From contig JAHRWI010000326.1 of NCBI GenBank assembly GCA_019090225.1, positions 1 through 8,159 on the forward strand: DNA of 8,159 nt, read 5' to 3'. Source of the stretch: Porticoccaceae bacterium (GTDB lineage Bacteria > Pseudomonadota > Gammaproteobacteria > Pseudomonadales > Porticoccaceae). How positions within the stretch are numbered: the first letter of the stretch is position 1; each line of letters begins with the position of its first letter. Below the pieces are notes generated by a model. The model had not been told where the DNA came from. It ran no database searches and saw only the letters and a list, made by a program, of their open reading frames with translations. The position numbers and the translations under genes are program-made. Shown piece after piece: positions 6,025 to 8,159 of this stretch.

Positions 6025-7398
6025 ATGCTTGAACTGATGCCCCTGTGGATGTTTCTGGCCGTTTGCCTGGTCATATTGCTGGGCTATCCAGTGGCTTTCT
6101 CCCTGGCTGGCACGGCGCTTATCTTTGCCGCCATCGGCACCGCTGTAGGTCTGTTTGATATGGCTTTTTTGCAGGCCCTGCCCAATCGCCTGTACGGCAC
6201 CATGGTTAATCACACCCTGGTGGCTGTGCCACTGTTCATCTTTATGGGGGTGATGCTTGAGAAATCTAAACTGGCCGAAGACTTACTCGACAGCATGGCC
6301 GCAGCCTTTGGCAATCTAAAGGGTGGGCTGGGCATATCCGTTGTCATTGTCGGTATGTTGTTGGCTGCCAGCACCGGCATCGTTGGCGCGACAGTGGTGA
6401 CCATGGGTTTGATGTCTTTACCCACCATGCTCAAACGCGGCTACAGCCCCCAACTCGCCACCGGCACTATTTGCGCGACCGGGACTTTGGGGCAGATTAT
6501 CCCACCGTCGATTGCCCTGGTCTTACTGGGCGACATTCTGTCCAGTGCCTATGCCCAGGCCCAACTGGATATGGGTATATTTACGCCCCGCACAGTTTCG
6601 GTGGGTGATTTATTCGTTGGTGCTCTGCTACCTGGACTTATCCTGGTCGGCTTGTATTGCTTCTACATTTTTTGGGTCGCACACTTTAGATCTGAGCACG
6701 CTCCCGCGCCTGCCTCTGATGAAAGCGACGATGTAAGCATTGGTCAATTAGCGCGAAGTCTTTTGCCCCCAGTGCTATTAATTGTCTCGGTACTCGGCTC
6801 TATTCTTAGCGGTATCGCGACACCCACCGAGGCCGCAGGCGTGGGTGCCATGGGTGCGACCCTGCTGGCTTTAGCCCGGCAGCAATTATCCATAGCCCGT
6901 CTTCGGGAAGTCATGGAATCCACGGTCATGGTCACCTCAATGGTGTTTATGATATTGATTGGCGCGGCGATTTTTTCTCTGGTATTTCGTGGTTTTGGCG
7001 GCGAAGAGATGGTGACAGAATTTTTTACCAGCATGCCGGGGGGCGTCTTTGGCAGCACCCTGGCAGTCATGGCCTTGATTTTTTTGCTAGGTTTTATTCT
7101 CGACTTTATTGAGATCACTTTTGTTGTGGTACCCATTGTCGGCCCGGTCTTATTGGCCATGGGTGTCGATCCGGTCTGGCTCGGCATAATGATTGCGGTG
7201 AACCTGCAAACTTCGTTTTTAACCCCGCCCTTTGGTTTTGCACTCTTTTATCTGCGGGGCGTAGCGCCGAAGGAAGTACTTACTAGCGATATCTATCGGG
7301 GGGCCATGCCTTTTATTGGTATTCAGCTTTTATTGTTGGCTTTGCTGGCCATGTGGCCACAATTGGCCACATGGTTGCCGTCTCAATTACATCAATAA
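6025..7398 (+). CDS. dctM: TRAP transporter large permease (DctM family, mannitol/chloroaromatic-type)
   Basis: DctM is the large membrane subunit that forms the transport path of a TRAP system. The 457-residue protein is hydrophobic throughout, consistent with about a dozen helices. Family motifs include GQIIPPS (156-162), PTEAAGVGA (267-275), FILDFIEITFVVVPIVGP (about 357-374) and NLQTSFLTPPFGFALFYLRG (393-412). The last motif and the longer loop at about 170-195 ending TVSVGDLF resemble the COG4664 (FcbT3-like, mannitol/chloroaromatic) branch rather than C4-dicarboxylate DctM; this is recall of family style, not a search. A charged cytoplasmic loop (about 212-240) is rich in Ala, Pro, Asp and Ser. 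The ribosome site is weak (GGAA about 10 bases upstream), so translation may depend on dctQ. No solute-binding subunit gene follows, and the substrate cannot be told from these two genes. Confidence 0.94.
   Translation: MLELMPLWMFLAVCLVILLGYPVAFSLAGTALIFAAIGTAVGLFDMAFLQALPNRLYGTMVNHTLVAVPLFIFMGVMLEKSKLAEDLLDSMAAAFGNLKGGLGISVVIVGMLLAASTGIVGATVVTMGLMSLPTMLKRGYSPQLATGTICATGTLGQIIPPSIALVLLGDILSSAYAQAQLDMGIFTPRTVSVGDLFVGALLPGLILVGLYCFYIFWVAHFRSEHAPAPASDESDDVSIGQLARSLLPPVLLIVSVLGSILSGIATPTEAAGVGAMGATLLALARQQLSIARLREVMESTVMVTSMVFMILIGAAIFSLVFRGFGGEEMVTEFFTSMPGGVFGSTLAVMALIFLLGFILDFIEITFVVVPIVGPVLLAMGVDPVWLGIMIAVNLQTSFLTPPFGFALFYLRGVAPKEVLTSDIYRGAMPFIGIQLLLLALLAMWPQLATWLPSQLHQ
7349..7374. repeat. 11-bp perfect inverted repeat with 4-base loop at the 3' end of dctM
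   Basis: CCATGTGGCCA (7349-7359) and TGGCCACATGG (7364-7374) are exact reverse complements around a CAAT loop, and three further G-T pairs could extend the stem in RNA. It lies in the dctM codons for AMWPQLATW, about 24 bases before the stop. There is no T tract after it, so it is not a standard intrinsic terminator. It may stabilise the message end or act as a terminator aided by other factors. Confidence 0.7.
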
Positions 7399-7437
7399 CT
7401 TGATTGGAAAGCCTTATTCAAACCAATGTTAAAGTCG

Positions 7438-8159
7438 CTATTTCATACCACTAAAGACAATGCTTACCCATACCTCGGCATTTAAAAAACCATCGCCCCA
7501 TTCCGCATCTAGTGCTGCCGTTGGTTTAGCCGCGACCACCTGATCAAGACTTTTACCGGCATCCTTTAAAGTCCGAATTTTCGCCTCAGCCTGTACCAAC
7601 ATATCATGGTAGGCCTGTAAGTCCGCTTTGCTGGCCAGGGGGCCATGCCCCGGCATGATGCGGGTATTGTCATCGGCAAGATCAAGAACCGCTTTGCTGC
7701 CAGCAATCATGCCGGCGATGCTACCTCCGGAATGCGTATCAATAAAAGGGTAAAAGCCGTTAAAAAACACATCGCCCGTATGAATAACATTGGCCTTACT
7801 GAAGTGAATAATGGCATCACCATCGGTATGGGCATTAGCAACGTGGACCAAGCGCAAGTCATCGCCATTGAGGTGTAAGCTCATTTCATCTTTAAAGGTA
7901 ATCACCGGCAAGGCTGCTTTCGGTGATGGAGGCTTGGTCATCTTGAACAGGGGTATCGATTTTTCAATTAGCAAGGCCTTGCGGACATTTTCATGGGCGA
8001 CGATCACGGCACCGGCATTGCCAAAGTTTTCATTGCCGCCAGCGTGGTCACCGTGCCAGTGAGTGTTGACCAGAAAACGCGGCTGTGCACCGGAAAGATC
8101 CGATATGGCGGCGGAAAGTTTATCCGTCATCTGGGCATATTGATCATCAACAATAAAGG
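7438..8159 (-). CDS. Metallo-beta-lactamase-fold hydrolase, C-terminal part (gene cut by right edge)
   Basis: The reading frame is open to the window edge: FIVDDQYAQ precedes the first visible Met (base 8130), so that Met is internal and the true start lies beyond 8159. About 240 residues are visible. Numbering from that Met, the metal ligands are THWHGDH (H24, H26, D28, H29), H101 in AHTDGDAIIHF, D120 in HTGDVFFNG and H162 in MPGHGP, so both metal sites look intact. The fold is shared by hydrolases of many substrates. The overall pattern resembles the exported, SoxH/cyclase-like MBL proteins that usually begin with a signal peptide, but that end is unseen. The gene is convergent with dctM, 39 bases from its stop, and shows no link to phosphate uptake. 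Calling it an antibiotic-resistance enzyme would not be justified. Confidence 0.88.
   Translation of the reverse strand, partial: FIVDDQYAQMTDKLSAAISDLSGAQPRFLVNTHWHGDHAGGNENFGNAGAVIVAHENVRKALLIEKSIPLFKMTKPPSPKAALPVITFKDEMSLHLNGDDLRLVHVANAHTDGDAIIHFSKANVIHTGDVFFNGFYPFIDTHSGGSIAGMIAGSKAVLDLADDNTRIMPGHGPLASKADLQAYHDMLVQAEAKIRTLKDAGKSLDQVVAAKPTAALDAEWGDGFLNAEVWVSIVFSGMK

Noticed and set aside
6744..7187. Long open frame of 147 codons on the minus strand inside dctM
   Set aside because: It is antisense to a clear DctM protein, is of low complexity (rich in Thr, Pro, Lys, Ile) and has no family resemblance; it is a codon-bias shadow.
7399..7437. Possible bidirectional terminator between dctM and the hydrolase gene
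   Set aside because: Only a weak ATTGG/CCAAT pairing with a long loop and no T tract is present.
7638..7661. Small GC-rich palindromes around GGGGCCATGCCCCGGCATG
   Set aside because: They fall on the codons for the conserved MPGHGP metal-ligand motif, which explains the sequence.
7438..8159. Reading the MBL-fold gene as an antibiotic-resistance beta-lactamase
   Set aside because: The fold is shared by many hydrolases and the sequence style fits a general exported MBL protein, not the classical B1-B3 resistance enzymes.
1..8159. Mobile elements, CRISPR arrays, tRNA or rRNA genes
   Set aside because: No transposase-like protein, spaced repeat array, or recognisable RNA gene was seen; the window is nearly filled by housekeeping transport genes.

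Overview
The window looks like chromosomal DNA of a gammaproteobacterium, probably a marine or aquatic one related to the Pseudomonas/Cellvibrio/Alteromonas side of the class. This is inferred from gene order and protein style: a Pst operon with long PstC and PstA that carry large N-terminal extensions, a Pseudomonas-like PstS whose mature end reads ARDYISIVGSSTVYPF, and a two-permease TRAP transporter of the mannitol/chloroaromatic type. No marker gene fixes the genus.

Layout. Bases 1 to 5183 hold a high-affinity phosphate uptake operon read on the minus strand in the order pstS, pstC, pstA, pstB, phoU. The phoU gene runs off the left edge. PstS is the periplasmic phosphate binder, PstC and PstA are the membrane channel, PstB is the ATPase, and PhoU links transport to PhoR/PhoB signalling. 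Between pstS and pstC lies an intrinsic terminator framed by an 11-bp inverted repeat, probably letting pstS be made in excess of the permease. PstC and pstA overlap by 8 bases.

The 198-base gap 5184 to 5381 is a divergent control region. Reading toward pstS it holds four PhoB-type heptamers spaced exactly 11 bp apart, then a -10-like hexamer, a Shine-Dalgarno and a GTG start. Reading the other way it holds a perfect TATAAT, a 10-bp direct repeat and a hairpin that buries the likely ribosome site of the next gene.

Bases 5382 to 7398 on the plus strand encode the small (DctQ) and large (DctM) membrane subunits of a TRAP transporter. The solute-binding protein that would name the substrate is not in the window. 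A strong 11-bp hairpin sits at the 3' end of dctM. From the right edge back to 7438, on the minus strand and convergent with dctM, is the C-terminal part of a metallo-beta-lactamase-fold hydrolase with all expected metal ligands visible.

Overall the genes belong to well-known families. I see no mobile element, CRISPR array, tRNA or rRNA. The points worth a second look are regulatory: the four-unit Pho array and whether it also touches the divergent TRAP operon, the structured pstS-pstC spacer, and the leader of the TRAP operon.
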